Shown: positions 26,428-37,000 of the stretch, piece by piece
Numbering within the stretch: the stretch's first letter is position 1
How the letters are laid out: each line of letters opens with the position of its first letter
From: Rheinheimera lutimaris
Lineage (GTDB): Bacteria > Pseudomonadota > Gammaproteobacteria > Enterobacterales > Alteromonadaceae
Length of the DNA stretch: 64,000 bases
NCBI RefSeq assembly: GCF_013283795.1
Contig: NZ_JABSOD010000003.1
Span: 124,001 to 188,000 of the forward strand
Direction of reading: 5' to 3'
Program-made: the position numbers and the translations under genes
The notes under the pieces: model-generated
The model's database searches: none
What the model saw: the letters and a program-made list of their open reading frames with translations, nothing else
What the model was told of the DNA's origin: nothing

Positions 26428-28437
26428 ATGTCAGACAGTAAAACTAATCTCAGTATCGACAACTCGGGTGTTGACCCGCAAACCAATTTTTCACTAAACC
26501 CTACGTTTGCCGCCATTGTCGACAGCCGGATGGCGCGGCGCAATTTCCTTAAAGGCAGTGTCGGCGCGGCTGTCGCTGCAATGCTCGGTGGCTCGCTGGC
26601 CGCGTGCAGCAGCAGTGACGATGGCGAGCCAACTCCGGTCGTACCGCCGGTAGCAACCACACCGCTGTTGGGCTTTACTGCCGTGGCAGCCGGCAGAGCC
26701 GACGCTATAGTAGTACCGCAAGGTTACAGTGCCAGCGCTTTTTTACCCTGGGGTACCCCTTTATCCGGCACTTATCCGCCATTTTTAGCCGATGCGACAA
26801 ACACCGGGGCCGAGCAGGAGCAGCAAGTTGGCATGCACCATGACGGTATGCATTTCTTCCCTATTGATACGCGTAATGCCGGTACCAGCTCCACTGAAGG
26901 TTTGTTGGTGTTTAACCACGAGTATATCGACCACAACCTGATCCATCCTAATGGTATCGATAGCATGCCACGCCCTGCCGAGCAGGTGCGCAAAGAAATC
27001 GCTGCCCATGGCGTTACTGTGGCGCATATCCAGCAAAACAGCGACGGCAACTGGCAATTGGTGAATAACAGCCCGTTTAACCGCCGCATTACCGGCGCTA
27101 CCCCGATGGAACTCAGTGGCCCGGTGCGCGGCAGCAGCAAAGTGATCACCAAATACAGCCCTGACGGTAGCCGCACCCGCGGTACATTAAATAACTGCGG
27201 TAATGGTTTTACGCCTTGGGGCACTTATTTAACCTGTGAAGAAAATTGGGCCGGTTACTTTGTTAATGCCGACGCAGAGCAGCCTCGCGAGCACAGCCGT
27301 TATGGCGTGCCGTCGTCCAACGGCCGTTATTTCTGGGAAACCGCCACGCCAACAGCTGATGTGTATCAGCGCTTTAACGCCGGCAGTGTCGCCGCCGACG
27401 CTACAGAAGATTACCGCAATGAACCGAATACTTTTGGCTGGATAGTAGAAATTGACCCGTTTAATCCCGACAGCGTGCCGCAAAAGCGCACGGCTCTGGG
27501 TCGCTTCGGCCATGAAGGCATTATTTTTGGCAAATTGGAAGAAGGCAAGCCGGTCGTGCTGTATTCCGGTGATGATTCGACCTTTGAATATATCTACAAG
27601 TTTGTCTCTGCCGCGCCCTACTATAAAAATACCGCCGGCGGTCATTTGTTAAATGACGGCACCCTATACGTAGCCCGCTTTAATGACGACGGCAGCGGTG
27701 ATTGGTTGGCGCTGGACATTAACAACACTGATTTTGCCGCGAAAGCTGCGGCTGCCAATGTCACTTTCAGCGATCAGGCCGATGTACTACTCAATACCCG
27801 TTTAGCTGCCGATGTGGCAGGCGCGACCAAAATGGACCGGCCGGAATGGGGTGCAGTACACCCGGATACCGGCGAGGTCTACTTCACCCTAACTAATAAC
27901 AGCCGCCGCACCGACGAGCAGACAGATGCCGCCAACCCGCGTGCAGCGAATGTTACCGGACATATTATCCGCTGGCATGAACGTGAAACTCAGGCTGCCA
28001 TGGCCTTTGATTGGGACATTTTTCTGCTGGCCGGTGATGTCGGCACCGCAACGCCGGATACTGAGCTGACCTTAACTGAAGACAACCATTTAGCCAGCCC
28101 GGACGGGCTTTGGTTTGATAAAAATGGTCTGCTGTGGATCCAAACCGATATGAGTGGCTCACAACAAGGTGAAGGGCCTTTTGGTAACAACCAGATGCTG
28201 GTAGCCGACCCGGTAACACGGCAAATAAAACGCTTTTTGGTTGGCCCGACAGATTGCGAAGTTACCGGTATCAGCGCCACACCGGATATGAAAACATTGT
28301 TTGTGAATATTCAGCACCCTGGCGACCGCTCTGCCCCTGGCGACTTTACCAGCCACTGGCCGGATGGCGGCAGCAACCGGCCACGCTCGGCAACGGTGGT
28401 TATTACCAAAGATGATGGCGGTATTATCGGTAGCTAA
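26428..28437 (+). CDS. phoX: PhoX-family alkaline phosphatase, Tat-exported
   Basis: A 669-residue DUF839/PhoX protein, a Ca/Fe-dependent phosphatase family that releases phosphate from organic esters. The twin-arginine motif ARRNFLKGS lies near residues 36-44, unusually far in because of a 35-residue polar leader, followed by a hydrophobic stretch and a Cys (LAACSSSDD) that could be a Tat lipoprotein site. Family motifs include FNHEYIDHNLIHP, GTYLTCEENWAGYF, and DRPEWGAVHPDTGEVYFTLTNNS. It is monocistronic. No Pho box could be assigned with certainty. Confidence 0.88.
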   Translation: MSDSKTNLSIDNSGVDPQTNFSLNPTFAAIVDSRMARRNFLKGSVGAAVAAMLGGSLAACSSSDDGEPTPVVPPVATTPLLGFTAVAAGRADAIVVPQGYSASAFLPWGTPLSGTYPPFLADATNTGAEQEQQVGMHHDGMHFFPIDTRNAGTSSTEGLLVFNHEYIDHNLIHPNGIDSMPRPAEQVRKEIAAHGVTVAHIQQNSDGNWQLVNNSPFNRRITGATPMELSGPVRGSSKVITKYSPDGSRTRGTLNNCGNGFTPWGTYLTCEENWAGYFVNADAEQPREHSRYGVPSSNGRYFWETATPTADVYQRFNAGSVAADATEDYRNEPNTFGWIVEIDPFNPDSVPQKRTALGRFGHEGIIFGKLEEGKPVVLYSGDDSTFEYIYKFVSAAPYYKNTAGGHLLNDGTLYVARFNDDGSGDWLALDINNTDFAAKAAAANVTFSDQADVLLNTRLAADVAGATKMDRPEWGAVHPDTGEVYFTLTNNSRRTDEQTDAANPRAANVTGHIIRWHERETQAAMAFDWDIFLLAGDVGTATPDTELTLTEDNHLASPDGLWFDKNGLLWIQTDMSGSQQGEGPFGNNQMLVADPVTRQIKRFLVGPTDCEVTGISATPDMKTLFVNIQHPGDRSAPGDFTSHWPDGGSNRPRSATVVITKDDGGIIGS

Positions 28438-28447
28438 CGATTAATGA

Positions 28448-28478
28448 GGCCGGCGTTATGGCAACAGCGACGCCGGCC
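28448..28478. terminator. Hairpin between convergent phoX and the GGDEF-EAL gene
   Basis: GGCCGGCGT and ACGCCGGCC form a perfect 9-bp stem with a 13-nt loop, partly inside the end of the GGDEF-EAL gene; a short TTTT follows 3 nt later on the plus strand. Confidence 0.65.
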
Positions 28479-30888
28479 ACTTTTGCTGCAATACCTGGTT
28501 GGTAACAAAATCAACCAATTGTGTTTCAGGTAACGGTCGCGACAAATAATAGCCCTGCGCAAAGTCACAGTTGTAGCGCTGCAATAGCTGCAAATGCGCC
28601 AGCGATTCCACGCCTTCGGCCACCACCTTTAGCCCCAGTTTATGCACCATAGCAATAGTAGAAGCCACTATCTGCTCATCTGCCGGATTATCCAGCATAC
28701 CCATAACAAAACTACGGTCTATCTTGATGGTACTTACCGGCATGCGTTTCAGATAGTTCAGCGACGAATAGCCGGTACCAAAATCATCAATAGCAAAGGC
28801 AAACCCCAGTGCTTTTAAGCGATGCATGACATCCAGGGTTTCATTGATATTACTCACCAGAGTACTTTCGGTCAGCTCCAGCTCAAAATGTGCAGCATTG
28901 AGCGCATACTTTTGCAGTATAGCGGCAAAGTTTTCCGGCAGGTTACGGTCGAGAAATTGGTCCGCTGATAAGTTAACTGCAATCACGACCTGCGACAGCC
29001 CTTGCTGTATCAGGGTTACACAGTGCTGACAACTGCGTTCAAATACCCAGTAACCAACACCGGTCATTAACTGTGCCTGTTCCAGCACACTGATAAATTC
29101 ATCCGGCGGTACCATACCGCGCTGCGGATGCTGCCAGCGCAATAAAGCTTCAAAACCACAAAGCCGGCCGCTGATTAAATCAACCTGTGGCTGCAGGCTT
29201 AAACTGAACTGCTGTTGCTCTATGGCCTGACGTAACTCCGCCTCTAACTGCATACGATTTGCCAGATCAGACGACATCTGCTCCGCGAAAACAAAGCTGC
29301 AGTTGCGGCCGTTACTCTTAGCCTGATACATAGCTAAATCAGCACGGCGAATCAACTCCTCTGCAGCAAAGCCGGCATCGGCACTACAAGCCACGCCAAT
29401 ACTGACGCTCAGTGACACAGCGCCCTGCTCAAGCGCAAACTGCTCATCAAATACCGCTAATGCCTTTGCTGCCAGTTGCTCTGCGTGCTCCGGTGCCGTT
29501 ATATGGGGAAGTACGATAGCAAACTCGTCGCCGCCAAAGCGGCACACGATATCCGCAGGCCGCACCAGGCTTTGCAGGCGTTTGGCAGTTTCAATTAACA
29601 ACTTATCGCCGACAGCATGGCTACGGCTATTGTTAATATTTTTAAAGTTGTCTACATCCAGAAACAATAAACCGACATAGCCCGGCTGCTGTTGCAACGC
29701 CGCCAGCGCCAAACTCAATTGATATTGCAACATATTGCGGTTGGCCAGTCCGGTTAGCTGGTCAAACATGGCCATATTTTGCAAACTGGCCGTGTTTTCG
29801 GCCAATTGCCGGTCGAGATTTTCCAATTCGTGGCTTAGCGTCATTACAGACGTGGTGAAGGTTGTCAGTTCATCCTGTAATAAACCGGCTGGCAATGTGC
29901 TCTGTTGCCGAAAATCAGCATAACGCCGTTTGGCCAGTAAAGGTAAGGCATTGGCCAACTGCAGAATACGCCGGCTGATGCGCCTGGTAACTAACATAAT
30001 AAGCAGCAACAAGGCCACAAAGCAGCCCACCGCCACGGCGATAATACGCTGCCTGTAGTGTTTATTCTCGGTTACTGCGGCGCTGACATCTTCCAGCATC
30101 AGCAATAAATGTGCATCTGTTCCGGTTGGGTCCAGCGCAATAAAGTGCAAATAGTAACTGTGTTGCTGCAGCGTAAGCACCAGGCCATCGCGACGCGCCT
30201 GCGCCATGTCAAACTGCGCCGGCAATACCTGATACAGTTGCTGCAACAGCTGATGGTCCGATGCCTGCAACAGGGTAAAACGCTGACTGCCGCTATTGTC
30301 GGTACTATCGTGCAATATGGCAACTTCAACGCCCAATGCCTGATGCAGGTTATACAGCACTTCAGTCAGATCAGTACTAACCAGCAGCACCGCCACTTCG
30401 CCATGACGGTTTAGCAGCGGCAGCGTAAGTATTTTGTCGCAGTGTACATCGCAGCTGACCAAAGCTTGCGGGCTTTGTTCCGCCAGGGTGCGCGCCACCA
30501 ATTCATTGCTGACAGACGGCACCGCAGCACTGCTGCGATACAACAATTGCTGCTGCGGGCCAAATAAACTCAGTTGGCGCACAGCAAAGTTCTGCTGCAG
30601 GGGTTCCAGTTGAAAAGCTAAACCGGCAGCGAACTGGTCGAAGTTATCTGCCAAATGCAACTGTTGTAATTCGGCCTGGGTTTGTAACCAGGTAAGTAAT
30701 TGCTGTGCTGAAGACTGACTGTAAAACTGAAAATACTGCTGGCCCTGAGCTTTGCGCTGAGCTTGCTGCCGGCTGAATTGTTCGTTCATATGCAATAAGG
30801 ATAAACCGGTAAACCACAGCAACAGGATCAACAGCATACTGAGCATCAGCAGCAGAATTTTCCACGACAAACTCAAATAGCGCGGCAT
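28456..30888 (-). CDS. Membrane GGDEF-EAL protein (c-di-GMP turnover)
   Basis: An 810-residue inner-membrane regulator. TM1 at about 9-32, a large periplasmic sensor region (about 35-275), TM2 at about 277-300, a short HAMP-like linker, then GGDEF (RFGGDEFAIVLP, intact, with an RxxD inhibitory site RPAD five residues before it) and EAL (CGFEALLRWQHP; later motifs ELTEST, AIDDFGTGYSSL and KIDRSFV are intact). Both domains look active, so the net activity is open. It is the last gene of a three-gene operon with a porin-like and a PstS-like protein, suggesting it reads a periplasmic ligand-binding event. Confidence 0.92.
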   Translation of the reverse strand: MPRYLSLSWKILLLMLSMLLILLLWFTGLSLLHMNEQFSRQQAQRKAQGQQYFQFYSQSSAQQLLTWLQTQAELQQLHLADNFDQFAAGLAFQLEPLQQNFAVRQLSLFGPQQQLLYRSSAAVPSVSNELVARTLAEQSPQALVSCDVHCDKILTLPLLNRHGEVAVLLVSTDLTEVLYNLHQALGVEVAILHDSTDNSGSQRFTLLQASDHQLLQQLYQVLPAQFDMAQARRDGLVLTLQQHSYYLHFIALDPTGTDAHLLLMLEDVSAAVTENKHYRQRIIAVAVGCFVALLLLIMLVTRRISRRILQLANALPLLAKRRYADFRQQSTLPAGLLQDELTTFTTSVMTLSHELENLDRQLAENTASLQNMAMFDQLTGLANRNMLQYQLSLALAALQQQPGYVGLLFLDVDNFKNINNSRSHAVGDKLLIETAKRLQSLVRPADIVCRFGGDEFAIVLPHITAPEHAEQLAAKALAVFDEQFALEQGAVSLSVSIGVACSADAGFAAEELIRRADLAMYQAKSNGRNCSFVFAEQMSSDLANRMQLEAELRQAIEQQQFSLSLQPQVDLISGRLCGFEALLRWQHPQRGMVPPDEFISVLEQAQLMTGVGYWVFERSCQHCVTLIQQGLSQVVIAVNLSADQFLDRNLPENFAAILQKYALNAAHFELELTESTLVSNINETLDVMHRLKALGFAFAIDDFGTGYSSLNYLKRMPVSTIKIDRSFVMGMLDNPADEQIVASTIAMVHKLGLKVVAEGVESLAHLQLLQRYNCDFAQGYYLSRPLPETQLVDFVTNQVLQQKWPASLLP

Positions 30889-30890
30889 TG

Positions 30891-32072
30891 TCAGAACCGG
30901 TACATCAGTTGTACTGCCAACACCTGCCAGTATTGGCTTTTATTGGTCAGCACATCCGGTTGCAATACCGGCGCCAGCCGGCCGGTGCCTTTATTCCAGT
31001 GCGTTTCGCCATGCAGCCGCCATTGCCGGCTAATATCAACACTGACACCGACAGCAACAGCATGTTGATAGCCAAACCAGCGCGGCACCACACCACCGGT
31101 TTGGCGCTCCAGCATACGGCCCTGGCGGTCATCTTTATCCAACACCATATAGTCCAGCATGGTGTAAAAGCGCAACTGGGGTGAATAGTGGTACTGTGCC
31201 AACATATAGCCACCCTGGCCTAATTGCTGACGTTCAAACTGCGGCGCAAAAAAACCGTTGGTTTTAATCCGCTCCTGCAGCAACTCAGTGGCAAACTCCC
31301 AGTTCTCGGCCTGATAACGCAAATTCAGCATTACCCGCTGTACAGTAAAATCTGCTGCACTGATAAGTTCGCCCTCTCCGGGCCGGTATTTAAACGCAGA
31401 GTCGAGCAAGATGGCGCCATAACTAAAACGGCTGAAAGCAGGCTGCCAGTAGACACTGAGCTTGTGATCCCGCTGCAGTGAGGTCTTACCCTGAGTGTCG
31501 TAACCCAACAGCTGGCGGCTTTGCTGTTGTGATATAGGAATGGTACCGAAACTCCAGTTCAGCGTCAGGTCGCCGTAGTCACCGGAATTACGCGCCTGCA
31601 ACGCTAAACCATCCGTGCCAACAGCAATATCGCGAAAACCGTCAAAGTATACTGACTGCGGTAAAATAATAGATGGCCGGGTAAAGGGCACGTCACGGGT
31701 ACCGGAGTATAACCAATGCTGATTTTTAAAGCGGCCAAAATACATATTGGCCTGCCACGCCTCGGTATTGTAAAACGCCCAATCCAAAAATAAATAATCC
31801 AGCCGTGTACCCTGCGGATAACGATTGCCACCGTCGAGATAAACTACCTGACCGGCCAGGTGCCAATCTGCCGCCAGACTGTAGCGGCCGTTTACGCCAA
31901 GCTCTGTTAATGCCGCTGATGTTTTACCGCTGTTATTAATATAATTGCTGTCATCAGCGCGGATCAACCCTTGAGCAACAAAGCCTTGCCAGGAAAAATC
32001 TTCAGCTACTGTAACGCTGCTGAATAACATAAACACAGTTAACAACACAGTGCGAAGCAATGCTTTATTCAA
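30891..32072 (-). CDS. Porin-like outer membrane beta-barrel protein
   Basis: A 393-residue protein with a signal peptide (residues 1-23, cleavage after SVTVA) and alternating amphipathic strands ending QLMYRF with a C-terminal Phe, i.e. an outer-membrane barrel. The start is TTG at 32072, supported by a strong GGAGGT 5 nt upstream and by the lack of an ATG before the signal peptide core. It overlaps the end of the PstS-like gene by 8 nt and ends 2 nt before the GGDEF-EAL start. Substrate is unknown; phosphate-type anions are a guess from the neighbour. Confidence 0.75.
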   Translation of the reverse strand: MNKALLRTVLLTVFMLFSSVTVAEDFSWQGFVAQGLIRADDSNYINNSGKTSAALTELGVNGRYSLAADWHLAGQVVYLDGGNRYPQGTRLDYLFLDWAFYNTEAWQANMYFGRFKNQHWLYSGTRDVPFTRPSIILPQSVYFDGFRDIAVGTDGLALQARNSGDYGDLTLNWSFGTIPISQQQSRQLLGYDTQGKTSLQRDHKLSVYWQPAFSRFSYGAILLDSAFKYRPGEGELISAADFTVQRVMLNLRYQAENWEFATELLQERIKTNGFFAPQFERQQLGQGGYMLAQYHYSPQLRFYTMLDYMVLDKDDRQGRMLERQTGGVVPRWFGYQHAVAVGVSVDISRQWRLHGETHWNKGTGRLAPVLQPDVLTNKSQYWQVLAVQLMYRF

Positions 32073-32469
32073 TGCGCACCTCCTTTACCGCAGAGCCGAC
32101 ATAGTGTGCCTCAACATAACCGATAGCACCGGCTTCTGTGCGCACCAGTTCCAACATCGCTGCCATACTGTCTACCTGTTGTGGCCGCCGGCCGGTTCCG
32201 GAAAAACTGCGTTTATCCCAAATGCCGGTTAACTGATAAGGAAAGAGTCTGAGTTGTTCGCGACAAAAGCGCTGATGTAACGGGGAGCTGTCTGCCAATA
32301 CGATAACTTTAACCGGCGTGCCGTCAGGCCACTGCGTCTGGCGTAGGGTAAAAATATTACGCAGCTGGCTTTGACTCAGTGTCTCCAGCGGCACTGAGCC
32401 ATGCACTACCACTGTCGCCGCATTAAGCGGAAACAGCAACAGCAGGCCAAGCCAAAGCAGAGCTTTCAT
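32065..32469 (-). CDS. Small PstS-like periplasmic substrate-binding protein
   Basis: A 134-residue protein starting at ATG 32469 (a TTG three codons earlier is weaker) with signal peptide MKALLWLGLLLLFPLNAA. The mature part follows the phosphate-binding-like pattern of short stand-alone proteins: LSQSQLRNIFTLRQTQWPDGTPVKVIV, FCREQL, and GAIGYVEAHYVG. It is half the size of true PstS, and no pstCAB transporter genes are present, so it probably serves sensing rather than ABC import. First gene of the operon with the porin and GGDEF-EAL proteins. Confidence 0.78.
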   Translation of the reverse strand: MKALLWLGLLLLFPLNAATVVVHGSVPLETLSQSQLRNIFTLRQTQWPDGTPVKVIVLADSSPLHQRFCREQLRLFPYQLTGIWDKRSFSGTGRRPQQVDSMAAMLELVRTEAGAIGYVEAHYVGSAVKEVRIE

Positions 32470-32628
32470 CACAGGCAAACACCGGATGCAATTACAGGCA
32501 TTATTTGTATTTTGTTCACTGTTCTGTTTATCTCCGGCTTAACGCCGGCAAAACAGCCGGCGTCATTTGGAAATATCATTCTAGCAGAGCTACTTAGATC
32601 CTGCCTTGTTACCTACAGCGGCAGCAAC

Positions 32629-33888
32629 TTAGCGGCTGGGTTTAGCCGCTGAACGCTGCTGCGACGGGCGCTGGCCATCACGATGTTCCGGCCGCGCCAT
32701 TTTAGGTTTCTTTGGTTTATAAGGCTTGGTATTTAATTTAGACTCCGGTAACACATTTACCGGCTCAAAGCCTGCCAGCACCTGACGCGTAAGCGTTTGT
32801 TTAATTAAGCGCTCAATGCCGGCCAACTCTTTAGTTTCATCTGCGCATACCAGCGATACTGCATGGCCGGCAGCACCGGCACGACCGGTACGGCCGATAC
32901 GGTGTACATAATCTTCTGCAACGTTTGGTAACTCAAAATTGACTACCTGCGGCAGCTGATCAATGTCCAGGCCACGGGCAGCAATGTCTGTTGCCACTAA
33001 CGCACGCACAGCGCCGGCTTTAAAATCAGCAAGGGCTTTAGTGCGGGCATTCTGGCTTTTATTGCCGTGAATAGGCGCTGCTTTTATGCCGGCATTTTCC
33101 AAATGCAGACTAAGCTTATTCGCCATATGTTTGGTTTTGGTAAAAATAAGCACCTGCTGCCATTTATTGTCGTTAATCAGCTTGGTTACCAGCGCGGCTT
33201 TGCGGTTTTTATCAACCGGATATATCACCTGTTCTACCCGCTCGGCGGTGGTGTTTGCCGGGCTGACCGACACTTCCAGTGGATCATTTACCAGGCCTTT
33301 GGCAAGTTTACGGATATCGTCAGAGAAGGTTGCAGAAAACAACAGGTTCTGGCGTTTTTTCGGCAACAACGCCAGTACTTTTTTAATGTCGTTGATAAAA
33401 CCCATATCCAGCATACGGTCGGCTTCATCCAGCACCAGCACTTCAAGCTGGGTAAAACGCACCGCGTTTTGCTGGTATAAATCCAGCAGACGGCCCGGCG
33501 TCGCTACTAAAATATCCACACCACGACGCAGCGCCATCATCTGCGGGTTAATTTTTACGCCACCAAATACCACCGCACTTTTCAGCGGCAGGTACTTACC
33601 GTACACCGCTACGCTCTCAGCTACCTGAGCCGCCAGCTCGCGCGTCGGCGTTAATATCAGCGCCCGCACCTGGTTTGGCTGTACTTTAGCGCCGTCAGTC
33701 AATAACTGCAGCAACGGCAAGGTAAAGCCGGCGGTTTTGCCGGTACCGGTTTGGGCTGCAGCCATTAAATCACGGCCGCCCAGCACCGCAGGAATAGCCT
33801 GTAACTGGATAGGAGAAGGAGTGGTGTAGCCTTTGTCGGCAATAGCTTTAAGCAGCGCTGCCGACAGGTTTAAATCAGTAAATTGCAT
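32629..33888 (-). CDS. rhlE: DEAD-box RNA helicase, RhlE-like
   Basis: A 419-residue ATP-dependent RNA helicase. The Q motif begins at residue 2 ([14 protein letters not shown]...[14 protein letters not shown]), then motif [10 protein letters not shown], motif [15 protein letters not shown], motif III SATF and motif [12 protein letters not shown]. The C-terminal tail is basic ([20 protein letters not shown]), as in RhlE. I start at ATG 33888 because RhlE proteins begin there; an in-frame ATG at 33963 would add 25 unrelated residues. It likely acts in ribosome assembly and cold adaptation. Confidence 0.93.
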   Translation of the reverse strand: MQFTDLNLSAALLKAIADKGYTTPSPIQLQAIPAVLGGRDLMAAAQTGTGKTAGFTLPLLQLLTDGAKVQPNQVRALILTPTRELAAQVAESVAVYGKYLPLKSAVVFGGVKINPQMMALRRGVDILVATPGRLLDLYQQNAVRFTQLEVLVLDEADRMLDMGFINDIKKVLALLPKKRQNLLFSATFSDDIRKLAKGLVNDPLEVSVSPANTTAERVEQVIYPVDKNRKAALVTKLINDNKWQQVLIFTKTKHMANKLSLHLENAGIKAAPIHGNKSQNARTKALADFKAGAVRALVATDIAARGLDIDQLPQVVNFELPNVAEDYVHRIGRTGRAGAAGHAVSLVCADETKELAGIERLIKQTLTRQVLAGFEPVNVLPESKLNTKPYKPKKPKMARPEHRDGQRPSQQRSAAKPSR

Positions 33889-33997
33889 GCGATATCCCGC
33901 AGGTAATGCTGCGAAACAAAACTGCCGCAGCTGCAGTGGCCTCTCAAACAGAGGGGCGCGCATGTTACAGCAAAACCGGTCTTAGCACCAATAAAGA

Positions 33998-34024
33998 TGA
34001 AAAAAGCCGCAGCAAGCTGCGGCT
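33998..34024 (-). terminator. Terminator of the pullulanase operon
   Basis: On the minus strand AGCCGCAG-CTTG-CTGCGGCT is followed by TTTTTT. It ends the TonB receptor-pullulanase transcript. A second perfect hairpin (CTCCGGC-CGCA-GCCGGAG) lies just before it at 34036-34053. Confidence 0.85.
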
Positions 34025-34065
34025 AAACACCAGGAAGCTCCGGCCGCAGCCGGAGGTAGAACAGC

Positions 34066-37000
34066 TTACAGTTTAGTGATTGTCATCACCGGTGCTGCAG
34101 GAACTGTAGCATCTACACTAAAGCGGTAAGTGGCCACTTCGGTGACATTAAACGATAAGTTACCCCCTTCATCTTCCAGGGCTTTTGGCGTATCCAATGT
34201 CATAGCACCGACTTCTGCGCCATAGTTAACAGTGCCCCAGTTGGCATCAGCGAACTTAAAGCCATACTGTTTCACTTCGTCCAGCAATGTATCTATTTGA
34301 TACACATTACCGCCGATGTAGGTCATAGGGTCGTCATTTGACCAGGGATTAGCGTTCATATCACCTTTCAGATATACCGTAACGCCAACGCCGTAAGGCG
34401 GTAATTCCTGCACGGTGAGCACCGGTGCCGCTTTATTATTGGCATCGAGCGTAAACACATAGGTGGCGGTGTTCGGGATCACGACATTAAGGTTGTCGCC
34501 GGGATTAGTCAGCGTTTTCGCCGCACCAAGGGCCACGCTGTTGCCGTCACCACCTGCGCCAAATACCAACGGATTCCAGTCGGCGTCGGCTACTTTAAAG
34601 TTATAACTGCCGGCAGCTAAATCCAGTGCCAGTGAGTACACGCCTTCGCCGTCATAGGTCATAGCATCTACCGCCCCCCAGCCATTCATGTCGCCTTTTA
34701 CATAAATAGTGCTGGCTTCATAAGGTGGGATATCCGGAGCGCCGCTGGTGGCGTCTGCTGCCAGGCCCGCTCCCTGCGTGGCACCCTGGACTTTAACAAA
34801 CACAGCCATGCTGTACGCCGGCACGGTAAAGCTGCCCTCATCAACACCGGCAACAAAAGCCGCGGTACTGACATTGCTATCTACCGACGCCTGTTGAATC
34901 GGGTGTAAATCGAAACCGGCTGCGGTAGGAATAGTATGGGTATGCTCCTGCGCACTGCCGTTAATCACCACCACTAAGGCGTCAAACGACGGGTCAAGAT
35001 CAGTTAAACCCGTTCCGTCGTCAATGCTCATTACGATTAAACCCTGCGTTTGGTTTTTACCGGTATTATGAAAACCAACGCGGTCGATAACCTCTTGCGC
35101 CGTGGCTAAACGGAACAACGGGCTGCCGGCACGGATGCTTAAAAACTCTTTAAACACCTCACTGGCAAAACTAATCTGCTGCGGCTCCGGTTTGGCATTG
35201 GGGTCCAGCAAAATTTTCGCTATGCCCTCCCAACTGTCTTTATTCTTCTCTGCCAAAGGCAAACCAACACCGAAGTTATTACTTTGCATCGTGAAATCAA
35301 CAAAGTTAAACCAGTCACCAGCGTCGTAGCTGTCGCGGTCCATTGATTTAGAGCGCAGGAAATCGCCACCCATTTGTAAAAATGGTATACCCTGGCTCAT
35401 CAGTGGAATAGCAATGGCAATATTTTGTGCCCGCACCCGCTCAGCAGCGGTCAGGCTGGTTGCTAAACCGTATTGCAGTTTATCCCACAGCGTTTCGTTA
35501 TCGTGCTTGGATACATAGTTAATAATATCAGCTGGTTTTTCGGCATAACCTGCCGCCTGACCGTTCCAGGTATAACTGGATGCCGGGCCGGCAATACCCT
35601 GATAACTTTCCAGCACATAATCTTTTAAAGTACCGGCAAGGCCAATGCGGATAATATCCTGTTTATGCAGGTTATCTTCTGTTGCTTTACCGCTAAACAG
35701 CGTAGCTCCCCGCACTTCATCACGCAGTCTGTCATTAAAGGTGCCGACACCCGTGCCTGCCATGTCCTGTTGTTTAGCTTGTACAAATAAGCGGTTGTCG
35801 GCTACTTCTTCAAAGTTCCAGCCTTCACCATAAAAGTAAACATCAGGAGCTACACTGCGCACTACATCACGGGTAGCCAAAATACTGTCTTTCGGATGGT
35901 GGCCCATCACATCGAAGCGGAAGTCGTTAAAGCCAAAATCACGCGCCAGAATCACCATCGAATCCTGCATAAATTTTTCGAACATGCGATGCTCAGTAGC
36001 GGTGTTTTCACAGCAAGTGGAGCGCTCAATGGCACCGGTAGTTTCGTTATAACGGTGGTAGTAGCCGGGCACAATTTTATCGAACACTGAGGTGGTGCTA
36101 AGTCCGGATGCACTGGTATGGTTATATACCACGTCCAGCACGGTACGCAGGCCAAGATCGTTCAGCGCTTTGTTCATCGCCCGCACTTCGGTAATGCGTG
36201 CCACGCCGTCCGGGTTGGACGCATAGCTGCCTTCAGGGGCAATAAAGTGCTGCGGGTCGTAACCCCAGTTAAAACCATCAATGCTGCGCAGCGCCTCTAC
36301 CAACTCCTGTGCTTTTTCGCCAAAAGCGGAATAGCCTTTCAGCACCGACAGTAAGGTGGCATTAGCATCGGTATTGCCGCATACCGGGGCATCAGCTTTT
36401 AAACCACATAATTTGCCAACCGTGTCGCTAAGATCAATCCGGCTGGCGGCGTTTTCTTTGATATTGGCCTGATCGTTAAGCGGCAATAAGTGAAAATGCG
36501 TTAAACCGTGCTGTGCCAGTGATATCAGGTGTTTAACCGGTAATGACTCTGTCTCGGTAAACGCCAGATACTTACCGCGGTTAGCTGCACTAACGCTTTG
36601 GTCGCGGATGCTGAAGTCACGCACATGACCTTCGTAAATCACGATATCTTCCGGCTTAGCTACCGCAGGCACAGTGCGTTCGTCCCAACCGGCGGGTTTT
36701 AAATCATCGTCATTTAAGTTAACAAACTGACTGTATCGGCCGTTAATAGCCACGCTTACCGAATAGGGATCTGTCGCTTCAATAGTTTCAACTTTACGCG
36801 TCAGAGGGTGATATACGGTGACTTCATATCGATAGAACTGGCGGTCAAGCGCATCACTGCCGCTGTATTGCCAAATGCCGGTTGCCGGGTCAAGGATCAT
36901 CGCATGGGTAGCGGTAAGGTTACGGCCGCTGTCGTACACTTTTAACTGCACATCACGCGCGGTTGGTGCCCAAACATTAGCCGTAATGCCACCATCCTGA

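Noticed and set aside
33889-33963. 25-codon N-terminal extension of the DEAD-box helicase
   Set aside because: RhlE proteins begin at the Q motif; the extension has no family likeness and a good internal start exists.
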